Shown here: one piece after another, positions 7,323-16,818 of the stretch
Layout of the letters: each line of letters opens with the position of its first letter
How positions within the stretch are numbered: the first letter of the stretch is position 1
Source of the DNA: Sphingobium boeckii
GTDB taxonomy: Bacteria > Pseudomonadota > Alphaproteobacteria > Sphingomonadales > Sphingomonadaceae
Assembly: GCF_014199215.1 (NCBI RefSeq)
Contig: NZ_JACIJC010000004.1
Location: 186,001-250,000, forward strand
Direction of reading: 5' to 3'
DNA length: 64,000 nucleotides
The notes under the pieces: generated by a model
The model's input: the letters and a program-made list of their open reading frames with translations, nothing else
What the model was told of the DNA's origin: nothing
Database searches by the model: none
Translations under genes and position numbers: made by a program

Positions 7323-9485
7323 TCATTCGGTCGGAAATCCGCGCTTTTTGAGCAGCGCTTTCACGTCTGGGTCGCGGCCGCGAAACGCACGATAGGCTTC
7401 TGCCCGGTCGGTCTCATTCCCGGTGGACAAGAGAATCGCGCGGAATTTGTCCGCGGTCGCTTTGTCCCACGGGCTCCCCGCTTCGGTGAACGCCGCCCAG
7501 GTATCCGCATCCATGGTTTCGGACCAGAGATAGCTGTAATAGCCCGCTGAATAGCCATCGTCCGCGAACAGATGATTGAACTGCGGCAGGCGGTGACGCA
7601 TCACCATTTCCTTGGGCATCCCGATTTCCGCCAGCGTCGCCTTTTCGAAAGCCTTGGGATCGGTGACGGGCTGATCCCGATCATGGATCTTCATGTCGAG
7701 GATCGCGGACGACAGATATTCCACCGTTTCGAAACCCTGATTGAAGGTCGACGATTTCTCGATCTTGTCGACCAGCGCTTGCGGCATCGGTTCGCCCGTC
7801 TTGTAATGCTTGGCATATTGATCCAGCACGTCGCGGGTCAGCAGCCAATTCTCATTCACCTGGCTGGGATATTCCACGAAATCCCGGGGGGTTTCCGCCA
7901 GCGCCGGATAGTAGACGTCCTGCAAGAAATAATGGATGGCATGGCCGAATTCGTGAAACAGCGTGGTCGCATCGTCCAGGCTGATCAGCGTGGGCTCGCC
8001 CGCCCCGCCCTTCACGAAATTATTGTTGTTGGACGCCAGCACATTCTGTTCGCCGCCCAGCCCCTGCTGGCTGCGATAGGTGGTCATCCACGCGCCGGAG
8101 CGCTTGCCGGCACGCGCATAGCCATCGAAGTAGAACACGCCCACATTGGAGCCGTCGCGCTTGTCGGTCACCGCGAAGGTGCGGACATTGGGATCGAACA
8201 CCGGAATCTCTCCGGTGTTTTCCTTGAACGCCAGATCATAATTGCGCCCGGCCGCGTAAAAGGCACCCTGCAGGATATTGTTCAGTTCGAGATAGGGTTT
8301 GATCTCCCCCTCATCGAGATCATATTTCGCCTTGCGCACCTTCTCTGCATAGAAACGGTAATCCCAGGGCTCGATCGTGATCTTCGCGCCCTTCCCGCTC
8401 TTAGCTTCAGCGTCGGCGATCGCCTGCATGTCGGCCACTTCCTGATGCACCCGCGCCACCGCCGGTCCCCAGACACGCATCATCAGATCCATCGCCTTGG
8501 CCGGATCCTTCGCCATGGTGTCATCCATCCGATACCAGGCATGGTTCTTGAAGCCGAGCAGCTTGGCGCGATCGGAGCGCATCTTGAGGATCTTCACGAT
8601 CGTGGCATTGGTGTCATTCGCATTGCCATTGTCACCGCGATTGGTGAACGCACGCCACACTTTCTCGCGCAGCGCACGATTGGTGGACGCATTGAGCAGG
8701 GGCTGGACCGACGAGCGCGTGTTGACCACCACCCATTTGCCCGGCAATTTGCGCTCATCCGCCGCATCCTTGAGCGACGCGACGAAGCTGTCCGACAGGC
8801 CTGCCAGATCCGCCTTGTCATCGATCACGATCCACGTCTCTTCATCCGCCAGCACCTTCGCGCTGAAATCGGAGAAAGCGCCCGACAGATCCTGGTTGAT
8901 CTGCGTCACCTGCGCCTTTTGCGCGGGTGTCAGCAGCGCACCACGGCGGACGAACCCTTCATAATCGCGCTCGACGATACGGAGTTGTTCCGGCGTGAGC
9001 TTCAACGAGGCACGCTTGTCGTAAACCGCTTTATGGCGCTGGAAGAGCTTCTGATCGAGGTTGAATTCATCGAAAAACCCGGCGAGCTTCGGGCTCCATT
9101 CCTTGTCGATCGCCTGCACCTCGGCATTGGATTGATTGCTCACCTGGACGCCCCACAGGCCGAACAGGCGCGTCATCGTCTGCCCCGAAAGCTGCATCGC
9201 TTCGTTCACATTCTTGAAGGTGGCGGGTGACTCATCGTCACGGATTTTGTGCACCTCCGCGCGATATTCAGCCATCGCCGCCTCGAACGCTGCCGGAAAC
9301 AGGCTGGGCTGCATCTTGTCCCAGGGCGGAACCCCCTCAAACGGGCCGGTCCATTTGGCGAGCATGGGATTGTCGCTGGCGGGCACGGCCTTGGCGGCGG
9401 GCGCTGCGGTTTCGGCAAAAACGGTCACGGGCGCAGCCACGGCAAGCGACGATGCGCCCGCGGCAAGCAGGAAGAGGGTGCGCAA
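7323..9485 (-). CDS. dcp: Secreted M3-family peptidyl-dipeptidase
   Basis: Zinc metallopeptidase related to peptidyl-dipeptidase Dcp and oligopeptidase A, about 720 residues, removing dipeptides from C-termini. The zinc site HEFGHAIH is at about residues 511-518 with a downstream EYPSQVNENW segment carrying the third ligand. I place the start at TTG 9485: GGAG lies 7 bases upstream and translation from there gives a standard signal peptide (MRTLFLLAAGASSLAVAAP). The open frame extends to 9563 but contains no ATG before the mature protein. It shares strand and theme with the prolyl oligopeptidase, which suggests periplasmic peptide breakdown feeding the bkd pathway. Confidence 0.92.
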   Translation of the reverse strand: MRTLFLLAAGASSLAVAAPVTVFAETAAPAAKAVPASDNPMLAKWTGPFEGVPPWDKMQPSLFPAAFEAAMAEYRAEVHKIRDDESPATFKNVNEAMQLSGQTMTRLFGLWGVQVSNQSNAEVQAIDKEWSPKLAGFFDEFNLDQKLFQRHKAVYDKRASLKLTPEQLRIVERDYEGFVRRGALLTPAQKAQVTQINQDLSGAFSDFSAKVLADEETWIVIDDKADLAGLSDSFVASLKDAADERKLPGKWVVVNTRSSVQPLLNASTNRALREKVWRAFTNRGDNGNANDTNATIVKILKMRSDRAKLLGFKNHAWYRMDDTMAKDPAKAMDLMMRVWGPAVARVHQEVADMQAIADAEAKSGKGAKITIEPWDYRFYAEKVRKAKYDLDEGEIKPYLELNNILQGAFYAAGRNYDLAFKENTGEIPVFDPNVRTFAVTDKRDGSNVGVFYFDGYARAGKRSGAWMTTYRSQQGLGGEQNVLASNNNNFVKGGAGEPTLISLDDATTLFHEFGHAIHYFLQDVYYPALAETPRDFVEYPSQVNENWLLTRDVLDQYAKHYKTGEPMPQALVDKIEKSSTFNQGFETVEYLSSAILDMKIHDRDQPVTDPKAFEKATLAEIGMPKEMVMRHRLPQFNHLFADDGYSAGYYSYLWSETMDADTWAAFTEAGSPWDKATADKFRAILLSTGNETDRAEAYRAFRGRDPDVKALLKKRGFPTE

Positions 9486-9626
9486 GGCAATTCTCCGAAT
9501 AAGCGGTTTATGATGAGGTCGCGTTGGAGCGGCATGGGATGAACCTAGACTGGTTTTCGACAAACGGTCATGAAGGGACGATGAACCGCGACGATCGTGA
9601 TCATCGCGATCCGACGGCGTAACGCA

Positions 9627-10802
9627 TCAACTGAAGGCCTGTATCCCTGTGATGGCGCGGCCGAGGATGAGGGCGTGGATATCGTGGGTGCCTTCATAGG
9701 TGTTGACGGTCTCGAGATTGACGAGATGACGGATCACATGGAATTCGTCGGCGATGCCGTTGCCGCCGTGCATGTCGCGTGCGACGCGGGCGATGTCGAG
9801 CGCCTTGCCGCAATTGTTGCGCTTGATCAGGCTCACCATTTCGGGTGCCCATGTCCCGGCGTCGATATTGCGGCCGACCGCGAGCGCGGCCTGAAGACCC
9901 AGCGCGATCTCGGTCTGCATGTTGGCGAACTTCAATTGCGGGATCTGGTTGGCGGCGAGCGGCCGGCCGAACTGCTGGCGATCGAGCTGATATTGCCGTG
10001 CGCGCGCGAAGCAATCCTCGGCCGCGCCCATCGCGCCCCAGGCGATGCCGTAGCGCGCCTTGTTGAGGCAGCCGAACGGGCCGCCCAGGCCTTTGGCATT
10101 GGGCAGCAGGTTTGATTCGGGCACGAACACATCGTCCATCACGATCTCGCCGGTGATCGACGCCCGGAGCGACATCTTGCCCTCGATCTTGGGAAAGCTC
10201 AGCCCCTCCATCCCGCGCTCCAGGATGAAGCCGCGGATCACGCCGTCGAGCTTGGCCCAGACCACCGCGATATCCGCGATCGGGCTGTTGGTGATCCACA
10301 TCTTCGATCCCGACAGGCGATAGCCGCCATCGGCCACGATCGCCCGGGTCTTCATCCCCGCAGGATCGGACCCGGCATCGGGTTCGGTGAGGCCAAAGCA
10401 GCCCACAATCTCGCCCGAGGCCAGACGCGGCAGGTAATTCTGGCGCTGTTCCTCCGAACCATAAGCATGGATCGGGTGCATCACGAGCGATGATTGCACG
10501 CTCATCGCCGAGCGATAGCCCGAATCCACCCGCTCCACCGCGCGCGCCACCAGGCCGTAAGCCACATGGCTGACCCCCGCACAGCCATAGCCCTCGATCG
10601 TCGCGCCCAGCAGACCCAATGCCCCCAGTTCACTCATGATCTCGCGATCGAACCGCTCCTCGCGCGTCGCGCTGATCACCCGCGGCAGCAATTTCTCCTG
10701 CGCATAGGCCTCCGCCGTATCGCGCACCATCCGCTCATCCGCGCTCAACTGCGCATCCAGCAAAAACGGATCGTCCCAATGAAAAGGCGTGAACGCGGCC
10801 AT
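9627..10802 (-). CDS. gcdH: Glutaryl-CoA dehydrogenase
   Basis: Flavin-dependent oxidative decarboxylation of glutaryl-CoA to crotonyl-CoA in lysine and tryptophan breakdown. The 391 residues show the acyl-CoA dehydrogenase signatures [16 protein letters not shown] and [16 protein letters not shown], and the catalytic glutamate is Glu370 in [10 protein letters not shown]. The run [15 protein letters not shown] is characteristic of the GCDH branch. ATG 10802 follows GGAGAAATC. It is divergent from the thiolase gene across 139 bases, an arrangement that would allow shared control. Confidence 0.93.
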   Translation of the reverse strand: MAAFTPFHWDDPFLLDAQLSADERMVRDTAEAYAQEKLLPRVISATREERFDREIMSELGALGLLGATIEGYGCAGVSHVAYGLVARAVERVDSGYRSAMSVQSSLVMHPIHAYGSEEQRQNYLPRLASGEIVGCFGLTEPDAGSDPAGMKTRAIVADGGYRLSGSKMWITNSPIADIAVVWAKLDGVIRGFILERGMEGLSFPKIEGKMSLRASITGEIVMDDVFVPESNLLPNAKGLGGPFGCLNKARYGIAWGAMGAAEDCFARARQYQLDRQQFGRPLAANQIPQLKFANMQTEIALGLQAALAVGRNIDAGTWAPEMVSLIKRNNCGKALDIARVARDMHGGNGIADEFHVIRHLVNLETVNTYEGTHDIHALILGRAITGIQAFS

Positions 10803-10941
10803 GATCGATTTCTCCAGTCGGCGAATATTTTATTGTCCCGCTATGCCGCAGCAAAACCCCCGCGCCAAGGGCCGCAGCTATGGTGAAACGCAGCGCAGAT
10901 CGCTAAGAACGCCCGCAAATCAAGCACAGACGGAAAATTCC

Positions 10942-12138
10942 ATGCGCGAAGCCGCGATCGTTTCCACTGCCCGCACCGGCATCGGCAAAGCCTATCGCGG
11001 CGCGTTTAACGCTACGGAAGCGCCTGCCCTTTCCGCGCATGTGGCGAAGGCCGCCATCGCGCGCGCAGGGATTGATCCGGCGCGAATCGAGGATGTCATC
11101 CTGGGCTGCGGCAATCAATGGGGGACGCACGCCGCAAATATCGGTCGCATGACCGTGCTAGCCGCCGGATTGCCGCATTCCATTGCGGGCATGGCGCTCG
11201 ATCGCAAATGCTCGTCCGGCCTGAACGCGATCGCGCAGGCCGCGCGGGCGATCATCGCCGGGGATAATGACGTGATGCTGGCGGGTGGCGTCGAATCCAT
11301 CTCGCTTACCATCAACAAGGATATGCCGCGTTTTGCGAACACATCCGTCACCGCGCAGGAGCCGAGCGCCTATATCCAGATGATCGAAACCGCAGAGATC
11401 GTCGCCGAACGCTATGGCATCACCCGCGAGGCGCAGGACCGTTTTTCGGCCCTCAGCCAGCAGCGCGCCGCCGCCGCGCAGGCTGCGGCCCGGTTCGATG
11501 AAGAGATCGTGCCGATCACGGTGGAGAAGCAGCTTTACGAAAAGGACGGCACGAAAGCGGGTGTGGAAACGGTGACGCTCGATCGCGACGAGGGCGTCCG
11601 CGCCGGCACCACTTATGAGGCATTGGCCGGCCTGAAACCCGTCTGGAAGGATGGAGAGTTCGTGAAGGAAGGCCAGTTCGTCACCGCGGGCAACGCCAGC
11701 CAGCTTTCGGACGGTGCCTCTGCACAGGTGCTCATGGAGCGAAGCCTGGCCGAAAAGGAAGGCCTGCCGATCCTGGGCCTCTATCGCGGCTTTCAGGTGG
11801 CGGGATGCCGCCCGGACGAAATGGGAATCGGTCCGGTCTTCGCCGTGCCCAGGCTGCTGGAACGTGCGGGCCTCAGCGTGGACGATATCGGTCTCTGGGA
11901 ATTGAACGAGGCCTTCGCCAGCCAGGCACTTTATTGCCGGGACACGCTGAAGATCGATCCCGAAAAGATCAATGTGGATGGCGGCGCGATCGCGATCGGC
12001 CATCCCTTCGGCATGACCGGATCACGCCTCGCCGGCCACGCCCTGATCGAAGGCAAGCGCCGCGGCGTGAAATATGTCGTCGTGTCGATGTGCATCGCCG
12101 GCGGCATGGGCGCGGCGGGATTGTTCGAAATCGTCTGA
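10942..12138 (+). CDS. Acetyl-CoA acyltransferase (thiolase)
   Basis: Thiolase of 398 residues that cleaves 3-ketoacyl-CoA with CoA or condenses acetyl-CoA. All three catalytic elements are seen: Cys90 in DRKCSSG, His354 in [10 protein letters not shown] and Cys384 in [15 protein letters not shown] 10942 gives the normal thiolase N-terminus ([20 protein letters not shown]); the longer open frame upstream has no family similarity. It is divergent from gcdH. The exact chain-length preference cannot be read from the sequence; similarity favours a degradative acyltransferase over a PHA-synthesis PhaA. Confidence 0.93.
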   Translation: MREAAIVSTARTGIGKAYRGAFNATEAPALSAHVAKAAIARAGIDPARIEDVILGCGNQWGTHAANIGRMTVLAAGLPHSIAGMALDRKCSSGLNAIAQAARAIIAGDNDVMLAGGVESISLTINKDMPRFANTSVTAQEPSAYIQMIETAEIVAERYGITREAQDRFSALSQQRAAAAQAAARFDEEIVPITVEKQLYEKDGTKAGVETVTLDRDEGVRAGTTYEALAGLKPVWKDGEFVKEGQFVTAGNASQLSDGASAQVLMERSLAEKEGLPILGLYRGFQVAGCRPDEMGIGPVFAVPRLLERAGLSVDDIGLWELNEAFASQALYCRDTLKIDPEKINVDGGAIAIGHPFGMTGSRLAGHALIEGKRRGVKYVVVSMCIAGGMGAAGLFEIV

Positions 12139-12145
12139 TTTAGTC

Positions 12146-12169
12146 CCCCTCCACGTCTTCGTGGAGGGG
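12146..12169. terminator. Bidirectional terminator hairpin
   Basis: A 10-bp perfect stem (CCCCTCCACG) with a TCTT loop lies between the convergent thiolase and FAH-family genes, 8 bases after the thiolase stop. There is no long T-run on either side. Confidence 0.6.
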
Positions 12170-12181
12170 ATCCGATTAGTG

Positions 12182-13186
12182 CTATCCGCCCACCGCCTGT
12201 TCGATCACGCCGAACAGCGGATGATGATGTTCGTCTTCCATCCAGATCCGCACAATATCGCCCGTTTTGAGAAAAGGCGTCACGGGCTTGCCGCCCTGGA
12301 TCGTCTCCACCGTGCGTAATTCCGCGATGCAGCTATAGCCGAGGCCACCCTGCGCGACGGGCTTGCCGGGGCCGCCATCGGCATCGCGATTGGAAACCGT
12401 GCCCGATCCGATGATCGTCCCCGCGCCGAGCGCACGAGTCTTGGCAGCGTGCGCGACCAGAGTGCCGAAATCGAAGGTCATGTCCACGCCTGCATCCGCA
12501 CGACCGAACGGCTCGCCATTGAGGTCGACCATCAGCGCGCCGTGCAATTTGCCATCCTTCCACCGATCACCCAGCGCCTCGGGTGTCACGAACACCGGTG
12601 ACATCGCACTGGCGGGCTTTGACTGGAAGAAGCCGAACCCCTTGGCGAGTTCGCCTGGGATCAGATTGCGCAGCGATACATCATTGGTGAGGCCGACCAA
12701 CCGGATCGCAGCCAGCGCCTCATCCCGACTGGCACCCTGCGGCACATCGCCGGTGACGACCACCACCTCGGCCTCCATATCACAACCCCAGGCCGCGTCC
12801 GCCAGCGGAATGGCATCGCGCGGCCCCAGAAACCCATCCGATCCGCCCTGATACATCAGCGGATCATGCCAGAAACTTTCCGGCATCTCGGCCGCGCGCG
12901 CCTGCCGCACCAAGGCGACATGGTTCACATAAGCCGAGCCATCCGCCCATTGATAGGCGCGCGGCAGCGGCGATGCCGCCTCGCGTTCATGAAAGCGCTC
13001 CTTGGGAATCGCATCATGCTCCAGATCGGTGGCAAGATTGCGCAGATCGAGCGACAGATGATCCCAATCGTCCAGCGCGGCCTGAAGCGTGGGCGCGATA
13101 TGGGCGGCATCGGCATAATAAGCGAGATCGTTGGACACCACGACGAGTTTCCCGTCACGACCTGATTTGAGGCTGGCCAGTTTCAT
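12182..13186 (-). CDS. Fumarylacetoacetate hydrolase family protein
   Basis: A 334-residue FAH-fold, metal-dependent hydrolase. The start at ATG 13186 has GGAGGGA at correct spacing, whereas ATG 13192 abuts it. Recognisable FAH features are the acidic metal-site region near DMEAEVVVVTGDVP, the run RLVGLTNDVSLRNLIPGELAKGF (written here as part of a longer block), and GTIIGSGTVSN. The N-terminal domain resembles that of bacterial fumarylacetoacetases acting at the last step of tyrosine breakdown, and the neighbours are all amino-acid or acyl-CoA catabolic genes. Without hmgA or maiA nearby the substrate stays provisional. Confidence 0.88.
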   Translation of the reverse strand: MKLASLKSGRDGKLVVVSNDLAYYADAAHIAPTLQAALDDWDHLSLDLRNLATDLEHDAIPKERFHEREAASPLPRAYQWADGSAYVNHVALVRQARAAEMPESFWHDPLMYQGGSDGFLGPRDAIPLADAAWGCDMEAEVVVVTGDVPQGASRDEALAAIRLVGLTNDVSLRNLIPGELAKGFGFFQSKPASAMSPVFVTPEALGDRWKDGKLHGALMVDLNGEPFGRADAGVDMTFDFGTLVAHAAKTRALGAGTIIGSGTVSNRDADGGPGKPVAQGGLGYSCIAELRTVETIQGGKPVTPFLKTGDIVRIWMEDEHHHPLFGVIEQAVGG

Positions 13187-13301
13187 ACGCATTCCCTCCA
13201 GAAGCCCGGTTGCTTCGTTTGATACGATTCGCAATCCGGTAACAATTGATACTAACCATGTCCACCTTGCCGTTACGGCATTGACGATAACGGAAAGCGA
13301 C

Positions 13302-13317
13302 TTGACCTTAACGTGAG
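13302..13317. promoter_or_regulatory. Candidate LiuR/MerR-type operator
   Basis: TTGACCTTAACGTGAG matches 13 of 16 positions of the palindrome TTGACGTTAACGTCAA, the style of site I associate with the MerR-family branched-chain/acyl-CoA catabolism regulator LiuR. It lies 55 bases upstream of the acyl-CoA dehydrogenase start and in the divergent gap shared with the FAH-family gene. A second palindrome, TGCCGTTACGGCA, is at 13268-13280. No merR gene is present in the window. Confidence 0.35.
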
Positions 13318-13372
13318 GACGGTATTCCCTACACGGCATAACAGACCATTTTTTCCGGAGAGGGAATAGCCC

Positions 13373-14527
13373 ATGTCACTCGATAACCTCGCGCGCACCG
13401 CATATAATGAAGATCATGAGGCTTTTCGCCAGACGGTCCGTCAATTCATGCAAAAGGAAGTCGCGCCCAATGCGGCAAGATGGGACGAAGACGGAGTCGT
13501 GCCCAAGGCGCTCTGGCCCAAGGCCGGCGCACTCGGCCTCCTCTGCCCCACCGTACCGGAAGAATATGGCGGCCTCGGTCTGGATTTCGGCTATAATGCG
13601 GTTGTTGACGAGGAAGCGGCCTATCATGGCGGCGTGACGCTGGGCTTCTCGCTCCATTCGGATATCGTCGCGGGCTACATCACCGCCTACGGATCGGAAG
13701 AGCAAAAGCAGCAATGGCTCCCGAAGCTCGTTTCCGGCGAGGCCATCACCGCGATCGCCATGACCGAGCCTGGCACGGGATCCGATCTTCAGGGGATGCG
13801 CACGACCGCGAAAAAGGATGGCAATCATTATGTCATCAACGGATCGAAAACCTACATCACGAACGGCCAGAATGCCGATCTGATCCTGGTCTGCGTCAAG
13901 ACCGATACGGAAATCGAACCCGCATGGAAGGGCGTCTCGGTCATCCTTGTCGAGGCGGATCGCCAGGGATTCAAGCGCGGGCGCAATCTGGACAAGATCG
14001 GAATGGACGCGGCCGACACATCCGAACTGTTCTTCGAAGACGTCCGCGTGCCGATGACCAATTGCCTCGGCGAAGAGGGACAGGGCTTCATCTATCTGAT
14101 GAGCGAATTGCCGCAGGAACGGCTTTCGATCGCCGTCTCGGCGCAGGCTGCGGCGCAAAAGGCCTTTGACGACACGGTGACCTTCACCAAGGAGCGCAAG
14201 GCTTTCGGCAAGCCGGTGTTCGATTTCCAGAATACCCGTTTCGTGCTGGCAGACCTCAAGTCAAAGCTCCAGGTGGGCTGGGCGCATCTGGATTGGGCGC
14301 TCAATCGCCACGCGACGAAAGCGCTGACCGCCGAGGAGGGGGCCGCCGCCAAGCTGTGGCACACCGATCTGCAATGGGAAGTGATGGACAAATGCCTCCA
14401 ACTCCATGGCGGCGCGGGCTATATGAACGAATATCCGATCGCTCGCGCCTGGCGCGCCGCGCGCGTGACGCGGATCTTCGGCGGCACGAACGAGATCATG
14501 AAGGAGTTGATCGGCCGCAAGTTATAG
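13373..14527 (+). CDS. Acyl-CoA dehydrogenase, long-chain (LCAD-like)
   Basis: Flavoprotein of 384 residues catalysing the first step of beta-oxidation. Visible signatures are AMTEPGTGSDLQG (130-141), TYITNGQNADLILV (160-173) and the C-terminal LHGGAGYMNEYPIAR. The canonical catalytic Glu of the YEGT motif is replaced: the sequence here is IFGGTNEIM, with Gly at that site. Instead SELPQER at 244-250 supplies a glutamate in the position used by long-chain and isovaleryl-CoA dehydrogenases. A GGAGAGGG ribosome site precedes ATG 13373. It is divergent from the FAH-family gene, with a candidate LiuR-like site between. Confidence 0.92.
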   Translation: MSLDNLARTAYNEDHEAFRQTVRQFMQKEVAPNAARWDEDGVVPKALWPKAGALGLLCPTVPEEYGGLGLDFGYNAVVDEEAAYHGGVTLGFSLHSDIVAGYITAYGSEEQKQQWLPKLVSGEAITAIAMTEPGTGSDLQGMRTTAKKDGNHYVINGSKTYITNGQNADLILVCVKTDTEIEPAWKGVSVILVEADRQGFKRGRNLDKIGMDAADTSELFFEDVRVPMTNCLGEEGQGFIYLMSELPQERLSIAVSAQAAAQKAFDDTVTFTKERKAFGKPVFDFQNTRFVLADLKSKLQVGWAHLDWALNRHATKALTAEEGAAAKLWHTDLQWEVMDKCLQLHGGAGYMNEYPIARAWRAARVTRIFGGTNEIMKELIGRKL

Positions 14528-14607
14528 AAGGGCGTCGAAATTCCATTGCAAGCGTTTGCGTCTCCTCTACCAAGACGCCTGACCACACGATGGAGTGAAA
14601 CGAACCC

Positions 14608-15537
14608 ATGCCCTCTGGATTGGCAGCCCTGCTCGACGATGTGGCGGGCATCGCGAAACTCGCGGCGTCTTCGCTGGATGATGTATCGGCGGCAGCCGGC
14701 AAGGCAGGGACCAAGGCGGCCGGGGTCGTGATCGATGACGCTGCGGTGACCCCGCGCTACGTGGTGGGCTTCACGCCCCAACGCGAACTGCCGATTATCG
14801 GCAAGATCGCCATGGGGTCGCTCAAGAACAAGCTGGTCTTGCTGCTGCCCGCCGCCATCGCCCTCAGCGCGCTCGCGCCCTGGGCGATCACCCCCATTCT
14901 CATGGTGGGCGGTGCCTATCTCTGTTTCGAGGGCGCGGAAAAGCTGATCGAATCCTTCAGCCCGCATGAAGAGACTGCGGACGCTGAAGACGAAGTGACC
15001 GACGATCCCGCGCATCTGGAGGCGCAGAAGGTCAGCGGCGCGATCCGCACCGATCTGATCCTGTCTGGCGAGATCATGGCGATCGCGCTCAACGATGTGG
15101 CGGATAAATCCTTGTGGGAGCAGGCGATCGTTCTCGCCGTGGTCGGCATATTGGTGACGATCGGCGTCTATGGCGTGGTCGCGCTGATCGTGAAGATGGA
15201 CGACATCGGCCTCCATCTGGCGGAAAAATCGAGTGCGGCGGCGCGGGCGATCGGACGCGGGCTGGTGAAGGCGATGCCCTATCTGCTCTCCGCCCTTTCC
15301 GTGATCGGCACGGCGGCGATGATCTGGGTTGGCGGCGGCATCATCGTCCATGGGATCGAACATTATGGCATGACCACCCTCCCGCATTTCATCCATCACA
15401 GCGCGGAGACCGCTGCGCACGCGTCTCCCGTAGCGCAGGGTCTGGTGGAATGGGCGGTCAACGCCATCGGTTCGGGCCTGTTGGGCGTGATCATCGGGGC
15501 GGCTATCACTTTCGTCGTTCACAAGATAAAGCATTGA
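14608..15537 (+). CDS. DUF808 (YedI-type) membrane protein
   Basis: A 309-residue inner-membrane protein of the DUF808/YedI family. The N-terminal signature MPSGLAALLDDVAGIAKLA is nearly invariant in the family, followed by VTPRYVVGFTPQRELPII. Hydrophobic segments are seen near 78-105, 170-195, 225-250 and 285-305. The family has no firm biochemical role. It is followed 36 bases later by the GAF histidine kinase, which may be co-transcribed. Confidence 0.9.
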   Translation: MPSGLAALLDDVAGIAKLAASSLDDVSAAAGKAGTKAAGVVIDDAAVTPRYVVGFTPQRELPIIGKIAMGSLKNKLVLLLPAAIALSALAPWAITPILMVGGAYLCFEGAEKLIESFSPHEETADAEDEVTDDPAHLEAQKVSGAIRTDLILSGEIMAIALNDVADKSLWEQAIVLAVVGILVTIGVYGVVALIVKMDDIGLHLAEKSSAAARAIGRGLVKAMPYLLSALSVIGTAAMIWVGGGIIVHGIEHYGMTTLPHFIHHSAETAAHASPVAQGLVEWAVNAIGSGLLGVIIGAAITFVVHKIKH

Positions 15538-15573
15538 ACACGCACAAAAAGTGCGTCCGAGGCGCTTGAATTC

Positions 15574-16749
15574 ATGAATGACACGATCAACAGCGATGTA
15601 GAAGCGATCGGCCGGATCGACGCGATTCCGGCGATCCTGGATGTCGCCTGTCGCGTCACCGGGCTGCGCTTCGCCGCCGTCGCCCGGGTGACCGAAAGCC
15701 GGTGGATCTGCTGCGCGGTGCGCGACGATATCGCACTGGGGCTGGTGCCCGGCGGCGAGCTTGAGATCGCAACCACCATCTGCGACGAAATCCGCGCTGG
15801 CGGGCAAGCGGTGATCATCGATCATGTCGCGGAGGACGTCGCCTGGAGCGGACATCACACGCCCAAGCTTTATGGCTTTCAAAGCTATATTTCCATGCCG
15901 ATCATCCTGCGCGACGGCAGCTTCTTCGGCACATTGTGCGCGCTCGATCCCGAGCCGGCCACGCTGTCCACGCCGGACATCATCTCCACCTTCAAGCTGT
16001 TTGCAGAGCTGATCGCGCTGCATCTGGAAAGCCAGTCGCGGCTGGCGCTGAGCGAGGCCGCGCTGCTCGATGCGCAGGAGACGGCCGAGCTGCGCGAACA
16101 GTTCATCGCGGTGCTGGGCCATGATCTGCGCAATCCGGTTGCGGCGATCGAAGCGGGCGCGGCCATGCTGGCCAAAGCGCCGCCCGACGAGAAATCGGCG
16201 CGGATCATTGCCATGGTGGAGGATAGCTGCAAGCGGATGACCGGCCTGATCGGCGATGTGCTCGATTTCGCACGGGGCCGGCTGGGCAGCGGATTGACGC
16301 TGGTCCGCCAGATCGACGGCGGGCTGCGGGCGGCGCTGGATCAGGTGGTGGTGGAAACGCGCGCAGCCTATCCGGGCCGCCAGATCGCGCGGCGTTTCGA
16401 TCTTCAGGAGCAGGTCGATTGCGATACGCAGCGCATCGCGCAATTGCTGGCGAATTTGCTGACCAACGCGCTGACCCATGGCGACAAGGACAGTGTGGTG
16501 CGGGCTTCGGCGGAAAGCCGCGGCGGTATTTTCACGCTCTCCGTCGTCAATCATGGCCAGCCCATCCCGTCGGACAAGCGCGCGCGCCTGTTCCAACCCT
16601 TCACCCGCATGGACGAGGGCCGTCCGCAGGGGCTTGGCCTTGGCCTCTATATCGTGTCCGCCATCGCCAAGGCCCATGGCGGCACGGTTGATGTCACCTC
16701 GACGGCGGCCGAAACCGTGTTCACTCTCACGATGCCGAATCGGGGCTAG
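15574..16749 (+). CDS. GAF-domain sensor histidine kinase
   Basis: Soluble histidine kinase of 391 residues. Residues 15-150 form a GAF domain (YISMPIILRDGSFFGTLCALD), followed by a HisKA dimerisation helix with phospho-acceptor His183 in GHDLRNPVAAIEAG, and an HATPase domain with the N box LLTNALTHGDKD and G box GLGLGLYIVSAI. No membrane segment is seen, so the input is cytosolic. There is no response regulator next to it. The product could act as an orphan sensor or phytochrome-like stress input; the ligand is unknown. Confidence 0.9.
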   Translation: MNDTINSDVEAIGRIDAIPAILDVACRVTGLRFAAVARVTESRWICCAVRDDIALGLVPGGELEIATTICDEIRAGGQAVIIDHVAEDVAWSGHHTPKLYGFQSYISMPIILRDGSFFGTLCALDPEPATLSTPDIISTFKLFAELIALHLESQSRLALSEAALLDAQETAELREQFIAVLGHDLRNPVAAIEAGAAMLAKAPPDEKSARIIAMVEDSCKRMTGLIGDVLDFARGRLGSGLTLVRQIDGGLRAALDQVVVETRAAYPGRQIARRFDLQEQVDCDTQRIAQLLANLLTNALTHGDKDSVVRASAESRGGIFTLSVVNHGQPIPSDKRARLFQPFTRMDEGRPQGLGLGLYIVSAIAKAHGGTVDVTSTAAETVFTLTMPNRG

Positions 16750-16818
16750 TTTCGGGCTGACAGCCCTGCCTTTTCGGATCGGCCTATCAGATATCCCCTC
16801 GACGAAAGGACCCCGGTC

